64,000 bases of DNA from Armatimonadota bacterium (GTDB lineage: Bacteria; Armatimonadota; HRBIN16). The DNA lies in the NCBI GenBank assembly GCA_026003195.1, contig BPGU01000002.1, forward strand, positions 868,001-932,000, given 5' to 3'. Below, piece after piece: positions 46,801 to 55,369 of the stretch (positions are counted from its first letter, which is position 1; each line of letters starts with the position of its first letter). The position numbers were made by a program, and so were the translations under genes. The notes under the pieces were generated by a model. It made no database searches and had not been told where the DNA came from. It saw nothing but the letters and a program-made list of their open reading frames with translations.

Positions 46801-49243
46801 GCGTGTTCAGGTCAGTAATCGTGCCGCTACCTGCCCACACATCCCCTGCGTAAGGCGCTGCCCAGATGACGCACCGATCCGCTACCAGCACCGTCTGTGT
46901 GGCGCCACGCGGGTTGGATGGGCTCGGCTGCTGTTCACGACGTGGCAGATAAGCCGCGTATACCGACTGGGGTATCGGGCCGCGGCAAAGAATGCGCCAG
47001 ATGTCGTAGTTTTGCGAGTCGGTGACGAGCGAGTCGCTGGACCAGAAAGCAAGGTTAGGCCAGGGTGCACCGCTTGGCTGGCGGGTTCCATAAGACCCCA
47101 CACCCAGCGTATTCCATGTATCCGCTACCGGCTTCGGCTCCGTATCGGTGTTGCTAGAGAAATAGTTACCTGCCCACGGCAGGTAGTTAATGTCGATATC
47201 GGTGAGCCACGACTCGGTGCCCCAGTAGGTGAAGTACACATTGTCCAGCGCGAAGTTGATGCCGAACCGCCCCTGGAAGAACTTCTGTCCCAGCGTGTAA
47301 TCCGAGACGAACAGCACCTTGCTGGATGCGCTGAACGGCCTGGTAGAGAAGCCCCAGACGTTGTCGTAAATCTTCCAGTTAGACTGCTGGGTGGGGCGGA
47401 ATGGGTTCACCGCCCGGTCGTAGGCGATGATGTCCATGTACCAGTCGCTGGGGTTGTCTGCCGGTGTTGCCCAGGTGTTGGTATAGATGCCGTCGCCAGC
47501 AACCTCGCCTTCGGGTTCGTGTCCACCCTGCGAAGCGGGACCATCGTCCCACAATTGCAACCAGTGGCTCTTCGGCGGATGCGCTGCGCCGCTGAAAGCA
47601 CTGAAGTCATCCGAGCCCGGTTCGTACATCTCTCTCGGATAGCCCAAGAAACGACTCGGCATCATCGTGGGTCTGCCGGGCATGGTACCGGTCAGCGTGA
47701 CATAGGTGTTGGTTGCCGGGTCAATAGGCTGGCAATCGAACTCATAGGGAACAAGCGTCAGGATGAGTGAGCTTCCCTCCGCCGTCGTCGGTCCTGCGTT
47801 AAAGTAAAGCTTATGCTCTATCCCCTGAGCGTCCTGATACTTGCTATCGGGGTCCTTAATCTGAGCATAAACCGCCGCCACCCCGCTCTCGAGGTCGCGC
47901 ACCCTGGCACGAATGCGCACCGTAGTGCCGGGAAGTGAGACGCGCGGTATCACCTGCACGATCTCATTGGTGTTCACATCCGCCTTTTCCAGCGACGGCG
48001 CCGCGAGGTCGACTATCGATGTAGAGAAAATATCCCAGTTACCGGTGCGGTTGCTCACGTGCGCCAGTTTGAGGGCGGTAGTGAACTGCGACCAGGTAGG
48101 CATTTCCTCGTCGGTGCTGTAGGCAGGATCGCGCGCGTCGATGTGATAAATCTGTGCGGTAGGTTCTACCGTCTGCAACCCGGAGCCATCGGGCAGAACG
48201 GTAGCGTCCATGAAGTAGATGTCAAAAGTGCTCCCGACCGCGTCCGGGGTACCGTCGCCGTTGGTATCCTGTCGGTTGGAGGCAAACGCCAGCCACAGGA
48301 TGGGACGGTTTGCCCCGGTGATAAAGCGAGGGAGTTCGCGCAGGCTCCACGTTGCCTGTTTGTTAGAGCTCTCCACGCCGTTGGCAGAGAAGTTGGTGAC
48401 ACGGCGAACCACCGCCGCGCTGGGATCCAGCGCATAGGGAGTAACCGTCCAGATGTCGGTCGTCGCTTTTGCACTGGTTCCTGCCGCGTCCGCGCGGTTG
48501 GAGGTAAAAGCGAGCAGTTTCCCATCGGGAGACCACGCAGGTTCCGTGTCATTGCAATTACCGGCGGTAACCTGGCGAATGACGCCGGTATCCACGTTGA
48601 TGACGAAGATGTGGTAGACGTTGCCTACCTTACCCGCAAAGGCGATTTCCAGCCCACTGGGTGACCAGGTAGGCTGGCGCACCTCGGTGAAGGGAAGGTC
48701 AGTTCGCTCGCGCGTGAGGCTCAGAACGGCGCCCGTAGTGAGGTCGCGCACGAACAGGTGATAAGGCGCTGCGGCAGAGGCTCGTGCCACGTATGCGAGC
48801 CGGTTCTGGTTCAACGAGAGCGCAGGCTCCATCTGGTCGCCCTCTTCGGTGGTAACCTGACGGATGCTGTTCCCATCGGGGCTCATGACGTAGATATGCC
48901 AGTTCGTACCTCGCGCCCCGTTATCTGCGCTGACACGGTTGGAGTAGAAATAGATAAACCGGTCATCGCCTGACCACACAGGACCCAGCTCATCCGCCGC
49001 AGACCGTGTCAGGTTCGTCGTCTGTTCCGGCGTCGCTCTGCCCTGGAGCATGTCCCAGTCGCGCTTCAGGTCTACAGGGGCGCGATCAGGGGTGCCGACA
49101 ATGGGGAAACGTGGGAAGCGGGGCTTCGACTGCGCCAAAGCCACTGACTGGCTCAAGAGTACCGCAGCGATAGTCGCCCCCAGTAAGAACGTCCACGCCC
49201 GCCACACGGGCGATACCCAACAATGAGCGCCTCTCAATGCCAT
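43835..49243 (-). CDS. Giant secreted TolB-like propeller protein with CarboxypepD_reg domains and FlgD-Ig module
   Basis: 1802 aa. A signal peptide ends near VALAQS. Residues about 75-420 are a TolB/PD40-type propeller (FIYFYSNR, ALSLNQNRLAYVAR, PTWSPSGLEIAFAG, AWSPDGKLLAFTSNRA). A large middle region is of unknown fold. Residues about 1050-1400 hold four carboxypeptidase-regulatory-type beta-sandwich repeats (GTVRDVEGGEPIEGVLV, GKVTYPDGTTPIQGALV, GTVTRADNGDPIANALV). The shared C-terminal module follows, with GYWVRAN and the FlgD-type Ig domain VTWDGRDNRGVSLPAGAY, ending VPVVLTR. It is first in the array and lies 80 bases after the promoter at 49323-49351. Confidence 0.8.
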   Translation of the reverse strand: MALRGAHCWVSPVWRAWTFLLGATIAAVLLSQSVALAQSKPRFPRFPIVGTPDRAPVDLKRDWDMLQGRATPEQTTNLTRSAADELGPVWSGDDRFIYFYSNRVSADNGARGTNWHIYVMSPDGNSIRQVTTEEGDQMEPALSLNQNRLAYVARASAAAPYHLFVRDLTTGAVLSLTRERTDLPFTEVRQPTWSPSGLEIAFAGKVGNVYHIFVINVDTGVIRQVTAGNCNDTEPAWSPDGKLLAFTSNRADAAGTSAKATTDIWTVTPYALDPSAAVVRRVTNFSANGVESSNKQATWSLRELPRFITGANRPILWLAFASNRQDTNGDGTPDAVGSTFDIYFMDATVLPDGSGLQTVEPTAQIYHIDARDPAYSTDEEMPTWSQFTTALKLAHVSNRTGNWDIFSTSIVDLAAPSLEKADVNTNEIVQVIPRVSLPGTTVRIRARVRDLESGVAAVYAQIKDPDSKYQDAQGIEHKLYFNAGPTTAEGSSLILTLVPYEFDCQPIDPATNTYVTLTGTMPGRPTMMPSRFLGYPREMYEPGSDDFSAFSGAAHPPKSHWLQLWDDGPASQGGHEPEGEVAGDGIYTNTWATPADNPSDWYMDIIAYDRAVNPFRPTQQSNWKIYDNVWGFSTRPFSASSKVLFVSDYTLGQKFFQGRFGINFALDNVYFTYWGTESWLTDIDINYLPWAGNYFSSNTDTEPKPVADTWNTLGVGSYGTRQPSGAPWPNLAFWSSDSLVTDSQNYDIWRILCRGPIPQSVYAAYLPRREQQPSPSNPRGATQTVLVADRCVIWAAPYAGDVWAGSGTITDLNTQRDLTQFVAQGGRLFVFGQDIGWALTLNGTQANAFYTTVLRAQFVNDQHPSLDPLNRNSLSGTDNLSYPFAHTTWDEHNYYEITSNGLTYDPPWRGSPRHLQPGPDVNNLYFNDGAPNQRYVDAISPIAPARTELSFEDGTQGLIYWFDAGTGGKVVYGSFGLEGLNRHYYTFENTAYGRNIRGKLMHNIICWMRTGTIVGTVRDVEGGEPIEGVLVRAIFRGGNERTTGPQIGTAFTRRDGTFSIGGLDPSVYEVEAQAPGYTAQKVSLAGFHGGDFGSTSFLLTKAQPGLLRGKVTYPDGTTPIQGALVTAKDVINGQEFTALSDAQGNYVIPRLPTSDYDVTATKAGFSPDQPPQPVRVTIPPAGEVTQDFRLKPAPGNVTGTVTRADNGDPIANALVTIRSGTTTVASATTDQNGQYTITGVDGGTYQATASAAGFSPQTKTIVVQSNQTITEDFQLEPVPPGSLSGLVIRQGDQQPEEGVEVEVVSSNKTYRTTTGPAQTENGYTFNWRITGVDAGDYTVRVRKSGFTPVPESRTVTVQSDTETTGVNFTLKPLHTFAAGLSLISVPFDYPTQDPADVLNVLPADRSNFKLFAWSLGRYVVYPNVPADRVRLGRAFFLNVPRPLVITQEGASADTGVPFEIPLAPGWNLIGVPYNFPLRWLDMKVRDGASVVSVQEAIANQAIRNGLWTYVSGQYVLATELQPWMGYWVRANRAVTLLIDPAGRSRSALTRSAEPIQTDGWLVQVAAIAGNTMDTSNYFGVSSRASDGYDALFDVERPPVLDGQPMVQVAFEHPEWGATAGQYAVDVRSRAVGQVWRFTVTTNVANTDVTLRFPNAARVPRHLQLVLVDESTGQRRSLRNLSAYTFRSGEGQTTRSFRVEVQDTRATSLRISNVSVLSRGNSRTISFALNGEASVSVVVLRNGQPIRDLLARSTRAAGIHTVTWDGRDNRGVSLPAGAYTVEIRATGSDGQVARSVVPVVLTR

Positions 49244-49322
49244 CCTTCCTCCTCACTTCTTGCGGTGCTTGCCGTCTTACCCACGACTATTTCTTCACCA
49301 ACCGCTTCAGGGTTCCTGCAAG

Positions 49323-49351
49323 ATTATAAGGGCACCTACGCGCGTTGTCAA
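49323..49351 (-). promoter_or_regulatory. Perfect sigma70 promoter of the secreted-protein array
   Basis: Minus strand TTGACA (49346-49351), 17-base spacer, TATAAT (49323-49328). The first gene starts at 49243, so the leader is about 70 bases. Confidence 0.85.
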
Positions 49352-49375
49352 CAAACCGCACAGTAGTTTACGCCA

Positions 49376-49978
49376 CTATTTCGCAATTTCCTGCTGCAAC
49401 TCCTGCCAGACGCGCCAGCTTTGCGCGCGAGTTTGTTCCAAATGTTCACGATTCCATACGACCCAATCGGCAAAAATCCTCTTGACACGGGTAGAAATCT
49501 GCGAAGCGAGGCGGTCTGCGACCTCTTTTTCCCCCAACCCACCCGCTATCAGGCGAGCACGCTGCACTGCCTCCCCCGCTTCTACCACGACCACCCTGTC
49601 AAAATGCAGATAAAGCGCACATTCTATCAGCAGCGGCACTTCCACCGCGATCACAGTGTCCGGCTTTTGCTGCTGCACCTGTTGTATCTCCAGGTACATT
49701 TGCCGCAGAATGAGGGGGTGGCTGATGCGATTGAGCCGCCGACGCAGTGCATGATCGGCAAAAACCGCTTCCCCCAGCTTCTTGCGGTTCAATTCGCCGT
49801 TGGGTAGCAGGTATCCCTGCCCGAACTCCGCCACAATCGCTTGCCAAAGTGCCCCATGCGGCATGCTGAGAGCGCGTGCGATCTGGTCCAGGCTGAGGCT
49901 GTGCGCTCCCCACTCTTCAAACCAGCGTAAGACAGTGCTTTTGCCCTCGGCGATCCCGCCGGTGATAGCAACCAGCAT
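49376..49978 (-). CDS. coaE: Dephospho-CoA kinase
   Basis: 200 aa, full-length CoaE. It phosphorylates the 3'-OH of the ribose of dephospho-CoA in the last step of CoA synthesis. P-loop GGIAEGKST at residues 7-15, the conserved SLDQIARAL (lid/CoA site, Asp), HPLI and VEVPLLIE blocks are seen. It starts 2 bases after the rpsA stop and closes the polA-rpsA-coaE group. Confidence 0.95.
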   Translation of the reverse strand: MLVAITGGIAEGKSTVLRWFEEWGAHSLSLDQIARALSMPHGALWQAIVAEFGQGYLLPNGELNRKKLGEAVFADHALRRRLNRISHPLILRQMYLEIQQVQQQKPDTVIAVEVPLLIECALYLHFDRVVVVEAGEAVQRARLIAGGLGEKEVADRLASQISTRVKRIFADWVVWNREHLEQTRAQSWRVWQELQQEIAK

Positions 49979-49980
49979 GG

Positions 49981-51310
49981 CTACTCGGCTGGCGTCTGTG
50001 CTTCCTCCTCTTTCTTTGACGACGATTCACCCTCTTCCGTTTCAAGGGTGAAGTTCTTGCCCACGACCTCGCCAATGGTGAAGCCGCGTGAGCTGGTGCT
50101 GTACTGCTCCATCAGTTGCTCTTTTTCCTGTTCCTCGCGCTGTTTTTGCAGGCGGCGCAGACTCAGCACCATACGATGCTCCGTGGGGTTGATCTGCACC
50201 ACCAGCGCTTCCACTTCCTGCCCTTCCTGCACCACCTCCGCGGCGCTGCGCACACGCCGTGTGGAGAGCTCTGACAACGGGATGGTGGCTTCCAGGTCGC
50301 CCGGCAGGTCTACAATGGCGCCGAAGGGTGCCAAACGCGCCACTTTGCCCTTCACCACCTGCCCCACCTGATACTGCTTCTCCACCTCCAGCCAGGGGTC
50401 AGGAATCAACTGTTTCATCCCCAGCGATATCTTGCGGGTAGCGGGGTCCACGCGCAGTACCTGCACGCGCACGTGCTGTCCTTCACGAATCACGTCCGAG
50501 GGGTGTTTGATGCGCCTCCAGGACATCTCGCTGATGTGCAGCAAGCCGTCGATACCGCCCAGGTCGATGAACGCACCGTAGTCCACAATACGGCGCACAG
50601 TGCCCTCTACCACCTGACCTTCCTGGATGCTGGCAAACGCTTGCTGGCGCTCTTGCTCGCGTCTCTCCGCTTCTGCCAGTCGGTTGGAGAGCACGACCTT
50701 CCTGTGCGCCTTGTCTACTTCCAGCACCTTCAGCGGGATAGTCTGTCCCACGTACTTCTCCAGTGCGCTATCCGGCAAGGGGGCGCGGCTCATACCCACA
50801 TGCGAAGCGGGCACAAACCCACGCACGCCCACGTCTACCATGAGACCACCCTTGACACGCTCGGTGACCGTGCCCTGAAGGGTCTCGTTGGACCGCAATG
50901 ACTCTTCCAGGCGGTTCCAAGTCACCTCGTAATCCGCACGCTTCTTGGACAGGATAATCTGCCCCTCTTCGGTCTCCGGCTTGAGCACCACCACGTCAAT
51001 CTCCTGCCCTACCTGCACCACCTCTTCTGGCGATTGGTTGGGCAGGCGGCTCAGCTCGTTCGGAGGAATGACCCCCTCCGACTTGGTACCGATATCCACC
51101 AGTACCCCCGTTCTCGTCCACGTGCACGACCGTCCCACGAATCAGGTCTCCCTTGCGCACGGTGCGGGTGGCACGCTCCAGTTCCTCCACGCTCATCTGC
51201 TGAACGGCGCGAGCGAACTCATCCTCCTCAGAGGTTGGTTCTGAAACAGATGGTTCCAGAGGTTCCTCCTGGGTTGGTAATGCAGTGTCTTCTATCAGTT
51301 CTTCCGGCAT
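49981..51310 (-). CDS. rpsA: Ribosomal protein S1 (split by a one-base frameshift)
   Basis: A four-domain S1 protein of about 442 aa if one base is removed. The N-terminal frame (start ATG 51310) has an acidic leader and RKGDLIRGTVVHVDENG. The rest continues in another frame with GVLVDIGTKSEGVIPPNEL, LQGTVTERVKGGLMVDVG, VDYGAFIDLGGIDGLLHIS and VVKGKVARLAPFGAIVDLPG. The frames join at a run of five C on the + strand (51105-51109, G on the coding strand); with four the reading is continuous. S1 is essential, so I suspect a sequencing or assembly error in the homopolymer, but a true mutation or programmed +1 shift is not excluded. It sits between polA and coaE. Confidence 0.85.
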
Positions 51311-51389
51311 AATACTTACTTGCTCCCTGTGTATTCACGGCGCGAAAGCGCGCTATAGGTTTTGCCAACGGGCATTCTGTTTCCTGCTT

Positions 51390-54116
51390 TTACGTCGCCA
51401 GCTTCTCCATCTCCGCCCAATTATCACCGGCTTCCACATCCACCTTCAGCGGCACGCGCAGGCTGGCTACCCCGGACATGCATTCTCGCACCAGTTTCGC
51501 CAAAGCAGGTATCTCCTCTGGCGGGGCGTCGAGCACCAGCTCGTCGTGCACCTGCAGCACCATCTGCGCTTTCCAGCCTTCTCCTCGCAAGCGACGATCG
51601 AGCTCAATCATCGCCAGTTTAATGATGTCAGCAGCGGTTCCCTGCAAGGGCGAGTTAATCGCCGCACGCTCCGCCGCCTGCCGCACGTTGCGGTTGGCAT
51701 GGTGGATTTCGGGCACATAGCGCCGCCTGCCGTACAGCGTAGTCACAAAACCGTGTTGTCGCGCGAAGTTCAACGTCTCCTCGATGTAACGGCGCACACC
51801 GGGCAACTGCCGGAAATAGTTCTCGATAAAGGCGCGTGCTTCCTGCACGGGCATCCCCAGCTCCTGCGACAAGCCATAATCGCTCATGCCATACAGCACC
51901 GCGAAGTTTACCGTCTTTGCCTTGCGACGCAGCTCAGGTGTGACGCCGTCCTCGGGCACCCCGAACAACAGCATGGCAGTGGCAGCATGGATGTCTCTGT
52001 CCTCCGCAAACGCCTGTAAGAGCCTCTCATCACCGCTCACATGTGCCAGCAAGCGCAGCTCAATCTGCGAGTAGTCCGCTGCCAGCAGCCTGTTGCCCGG
52101 CGCCGCGACAAAGGCACGGCGTATCTGCCTGCCCACCTCGCTGCGGATGGGGATGTTCTGCAGGTTCGGCTCACTGCTGGAAAGGCGTCCCGTCGCCGCC
52201 ACTGTCTGGTTGAACGAGGTATGGATGCGCCCGGTAGCGGGATGCACCAGTCGCGGCAGCACATCGGCGTAGGTGGACTTGAGCTTGCTCAGCTCGCGGT
52301 ATTCCAGAATGCTACGACATATCGGATGCTCTACCGCCAGCTGCTCCAGCACCTCGGCGTCGGTGGAGTATGCGCCTGTGCGTGTCTTTTTGCCTGCAGG
52401 AAGTTTCAGTTTCTCAAACAGAATCTGCCCCATCTGCTTCGGCGAGGAGATGTTGAACGGCTCTCCTGCCAGCGTGTAAATCTCCCCTTCCTTGTTACGT
52501 AGCAGCCCGTCCAGCATGTCGGAGAGCCGGTGCAGATACTGCACGTCCACCGCTACACCTGCCAGCTCCATCCGCGCCAGCACCTCGGAGAGGGGCATCT
52601 CGATACGGTGCAATACGTCTGCGCAGCCGACCGCTGCTACCTGCTGGTTCATAACCTGCTCCAGGCGCAGACAGGCAGCGGCTTCGGCACAGGTGTACGC
52701 CGCGAGACCGCTTTCACCGGTCGTATCCTCCACGGGCAGCTTCTCGCCCAGATAGTCCTGCACCAGGTCCGGCAGCGGGTAACTGCTCCGTCCGGATTGC
52801 AACACATAGCCCGCCAGCATCGCATCGAAGAGGAACTGCCGTGGCTGTACACCCGCCCGAATCAGCGACGCCTGCAACGGCTTGATGTGGTAACTCGCCT
52901 TCGCCACCGCTTCGCTCTCCCACAACGGTGCAAGCAGGTGCAGGAGACCGCCTCCCTCTTCCTCAAAGAGCGAAGCCATCTGCGCTCTACCGGGCACGTA
53001 TATCCCCTCCTCGCGCGAGAGGGCGATAGCTACACCGCTCATCTGCAGCTCCATCACATGCGTGCCCTGTACCAGCGCGCGGACGCCCACCTTCGGCGTG
53101 TGCAGACACCGCTGTACCAGCCGACGCACCTCGTCCTCGGTGCGCGCCACACTCCACTTCACGCCGACGGTTTGCACCTCTGCAGGCGTCTCCAGCGGAA
53201 GCTGGGGCGTTTGCACTTTCAGCCACTTCGCGCGAAGCTCGGGCAATCGGCGCAGGAAGGAACGGAACTCCAGGCTCTCCAGCACCTGCTGCAGGCGGGC
53301 AAAATGTTCGGCGGTAGGCTGCCAGCGCGGTGGGGTATCGGGCACAGGCGCGTCGCGCACGATGGTCGCCAGCCGTTTGTACTGGGGGATCTGCTCACGG
53401 TACTGCTCCAGCAGAGCGCGCAGTTTGGGGTCCTCTACCTCGTGCAGGCGCTGCAGGAGGTTCTCTACGCTGCCGAACTGCTTCAGCAGTGCCGCCGCCT
53501 TTTTGTCGCCGATGCCGGGCACGCCGGGGATGTTATCGGAGGGGTCGCCTTTCAACGCCTTGAAGTCGGGCAGTTGCGACGGCTCTAAACCAAATCGCTC
53601 GCGCACCGCCTGTTCATCGTAGCGCACCGTCTGCCCCATGCCCTTCTGCGGCATCAACACAAACGCGCCTTCGTCCACCAGCTGCAAGGCGTCCTGATCG
53701 CCCGTGACAATCAGCACCTGATACCCCTGTTCGCGGGCACGTTGTGCCAGCGTGCCCAGCACATCGTCCGCTTCGTAACCTTCCAGCGCGATGACGGGAA
53801 TGCCCATCGCCTCCACCAGCTCGCGCGCGGCGGGAACCTGCACGTAGAAGCTTTCGGCGGTTTCGGGGCGATGCGCTTTGTAGTCGGTGAACTCCTCGTG
53901 GCGGAAGGTCGGTGCGGCGGTATCCATGGCGACCACCATCGCGTCGGGTTTCTCCTCTTCCAGTATCTGCCACAGCATCCCCGCGAAGCCGTAAATGGCG
54001 TTGGTAGGGCGTCCGTCGGTGGTAGAGAGCGGGCGCGTGGCGTAGAAGGCACGATACAGCAAACTGTGTCCGTCAATCAGCACCAGTTTGGGCGCGCGGT
54101 GCGGTTGTTCGCTCAT
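51390..54116 (-). CDS. polA: DNA polymerase I
   Basis: 908 aa. Residues 1-300 are the 5'-3' exonuclease/flap domain (LVLIDGHSLLYRAFYATRP, GYEADDVLGTLA, TGDQDALQLVD, KALKGDPSDNIPGVPGIG). The middle ~250 residues keep the 3'-5' exonuclease fold but lack the acidic pair of motif I (VGVRALVQG where active enzymes have D-x-E), so proofreading is probably lost, as in Taq. The C-terminal polymerase domain is intact: TGRLSSSEPNLQNIPIR, DYSQIELRLLAH (motif A), RRKAKTVNFAVLYGMS (motif B) and QVHDELVLD (motif C). It fills gaps and removes RNA primers. It heads the group polA-rpsA-coaE with a promoter at 54150-54178. Confidence 0.96.
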   Translation of the reverse strand: MSEQPHRAPKLVLIDGHSLLYRAFYATRPLSTTDGRPTNAIYGFAGMLWQILEEEKPDAMVVAMDTAAPTFRHEEFTDYKAHRPETAESFYVQVPAARELVEAMGIPVIALEGYEADDVLGTLAQRAREQGYQVLIVTGDQDALQLVDEGAFVLMPQKGMGQTVRYDEQAVRERFGLEPSQLPDFKALKGDPSDNIPGVPGIGDKKAAALLKQFGSVENLLQRLHEVEDPKLRALLEQYREQIPQYKRLATIVRDAPVPDTPPRWQPTAEHFARLQQVLESLEFRSFLRRLPELRAKWLKVQTPQLPLETPAEVQTVGVKWSVARTEDEVRRLVQRCLHTPKVGVRALVQGTHVMELQMSGVAIALSREEGIYVPGRAQMASLFEEEGGGLLHLLAPLWESEAVAKASYHIKPLQASLIRAGVQPRQFLFDAMLAGYVLQSGRSSYPLPDLVQDYLGEKLPVEDTTGESGLAAYTCAEAAACLRLEQVMNQQVAAVGCADVLHRIEMPLSEVLARMELAGVAVDVQYLHRLSDMLDGLLRNKEGEIYTLAGEPFNISSPKQMGQILFEKLKLPAGKKTRTGAYSTDAEVLEQLAVEHPICRSILEYRELSKLKSTYADVLPRLVHPATGRIHTSFNQTVAATGRLSSSEPNLQNIPIRSEVGRQIRRAFVAAPGNRLLAADYSQIELRLLAHVSGDERLLQAFAEDRDIHAATAMLLFGVPEDGVTPELRRKAKTVNFAVLYGMSDYGLSQELGMPVQEARAFIENYFRQLPGVRRYIEETLNFARQHGFVTTLYGRRRYVPEIHHANRNVRQAAERAAINSPLQGTAADIIKLAMIELDRRLRGEGWKAQMVLQVHDELVLDAPPEEIPALAKLVRECMSGVASLRVPLKVDVEAGDNWAEMEKLAT

Positions 54117-54149
54117 CCCTCTTCGTTCCGTCCCGATGTTTGTACGAGT

Positions 54150-54178
54150 ATGCTAACCGTTTGACGAGGGTTTGTCAA
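54150..54178 (-). promoter_or_regulatory. Promoter candidate of polA
   Basis: Minus strand TTGACA (54173-54178), 17-base spacer, TAGCAT (54150-54155; 4 of 6). It lies 34 bases upstream of the polA start codon. The rest of the 296-bp gap up to 54412 holds no gene I can support. Confidence 0.6.
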
Positions 54179-54412
54179 GAGGGTAGCAGGCAGAGGGGTT
54201 TGTTCAGACGATTCTTACCTCTGGAGGGCGATGCTTCTGCCGAGCCGCTGGTGTTGGAACCGATTCGGAGAGGGATCGGGGGTGAGGTTGGTCCGGCGCA
54301 AAAGATGGCTTCGCCGAGCGGCTCCGTGAAAAATCGTGCAGGAAAGCCCCCCACACATGGACCGGCAGGAACCTTGCCCCCGGGAGGGGGCGTGCGTGGT
54401 ATACTCTACTCG

Positions 54413-55369
54413 ATGTCGCTACCCGAACTGTTCCTGCAACGGCTATCGCGAATCGTTCCGCCGGAGCGGTACGAGGGGTGTGTGCGCGCGTTCCATGAGC
54501 CACCCGTCGTGGGGGCGCGGGTGAACACCCTGCTGGCGGAGCGCGAGAAGGTGCTTTGCGCGTTGCGCGAAGCGGGATTTGTGCTACACCCCGTTGCCTG
54601 GTATCCCGACGCCTTCTGGATACCCTCCGAGCAGCGCGAGACGTTGCTCGCCTCCGAATGGGTGCAACACGCGCTGGTGTACGTGCAGAATCTCTCCAGT
54701 ATGATACCCCCTCTGGTGCTGGCTCCCCAGCCGGGCGAAGAGGTGCTGGACCTGTGCGCTGCGCCCGGAGGCAAAACGCTGCAGATGGCGGCGATGATGC
54801 GCGGCGAAGGTAGCCTGGTGGCGGTGGAGTCGGTGCGCGGTCGGTTCTTCAAGATGCGCGAGAACCTGCAGCGGCATGGGGCGAACTTTGTGCACACCGT
54901 GCAGGCGGAGGGCGAGTGGGTGTGGAAACGGTGGCAGGGACGGTTCGACGCGGTGCTGCTGGATGCCCCCTGCTCCAGCGAGGGCAGGTTCCGCACCGAC
55001 GACCCAGCCTCCTTTCGCTACTGGAGCCCGCAGAAAATCGCCGACATGATACGCAAGCAGAAGGCGTTGATGTACTCGGCAATACAGTGCCTGAAGCCGG
55101 GAGGCAGGCTGGTGTACTGCACCTGCACTTTCGCACCGGAAGAAAACGAGGGGATTATCGCCCACGCGCTGAAAAAGTTTGGGGAGGCGATAGAGATAGC
55201 GCCTCTTCCACTGGAGGTCGAGGGAATGGCTCCCGCGCTGAGCGAATGGGAAGGACGCACCTATCCGGTGTCCGTTCGCCACGCCCGGCGGATTTTGCCT
55301 TCTGCGCAAATGGAGGGTTTCTTTGTGTGTTTGATACACAAGAGGGAGGATGCTGATGACACCCCGTGA
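54413..55369 (+). CDS. RsmB/NOP2/Sun-family RNA m5C methyltransferase
   Basis: 318 aa. It methylates a cytosine in RNA (rRNA or tRNA) using SAM. Motif I DLCAAPGGKTLQ (113-124), motif IV DAPCSSEGRF with Cys187, and catalytic Cys238 in YCTCTF are all present. A short N-terminal RNA-binding part (about 1-100, with VGARVNTL) precedes the SAM fold. The C-terminal PUA/RsmF domain of longer relatives is absent, so the target is uncertain. The ATG at 54413 is chosen. It lies 7 bases after a TATACT box (54400-54405) and has no Shine-Dalgarno, so the mRNA may be leaderless. Confidence 0.9.
   Translation: MSLPELFLQRLSRIVPPERYEGCVRAFHEPPVVGARVNTLLAEREKVLCALREAGFVLHPVAWYPDAFWIPSEQRETLLASEWVQHALVYVQNLSSMIPPLVLAPQPGEEVLDLCAAPGGKTLQMAAMMRGEGSLVAVESVRGRFFKMRENLQRHGANFVHTVQAEGEWVWKRWQGRFDAVLLDAPCSSEGRFRTDDPASFRYWSPQKIADMIRKQKALMYSAIQCLKPGGRLVYCTCTFAPEENEGIIAHALKKFGEAIEIAPLPLEVEGMAPALSEWEGRTYPVSVRHARRILPSAQMEGFFVCLIHKREDADDTP

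Noticed and set aside
51138-51310. rpsA as two separate genes
   Set aside because: The N-terminal frame carries only the acidic leader and the start of the first S1 domain, whose remainder follows in the next frame; one S1 gene with a one-base shift is simpler.
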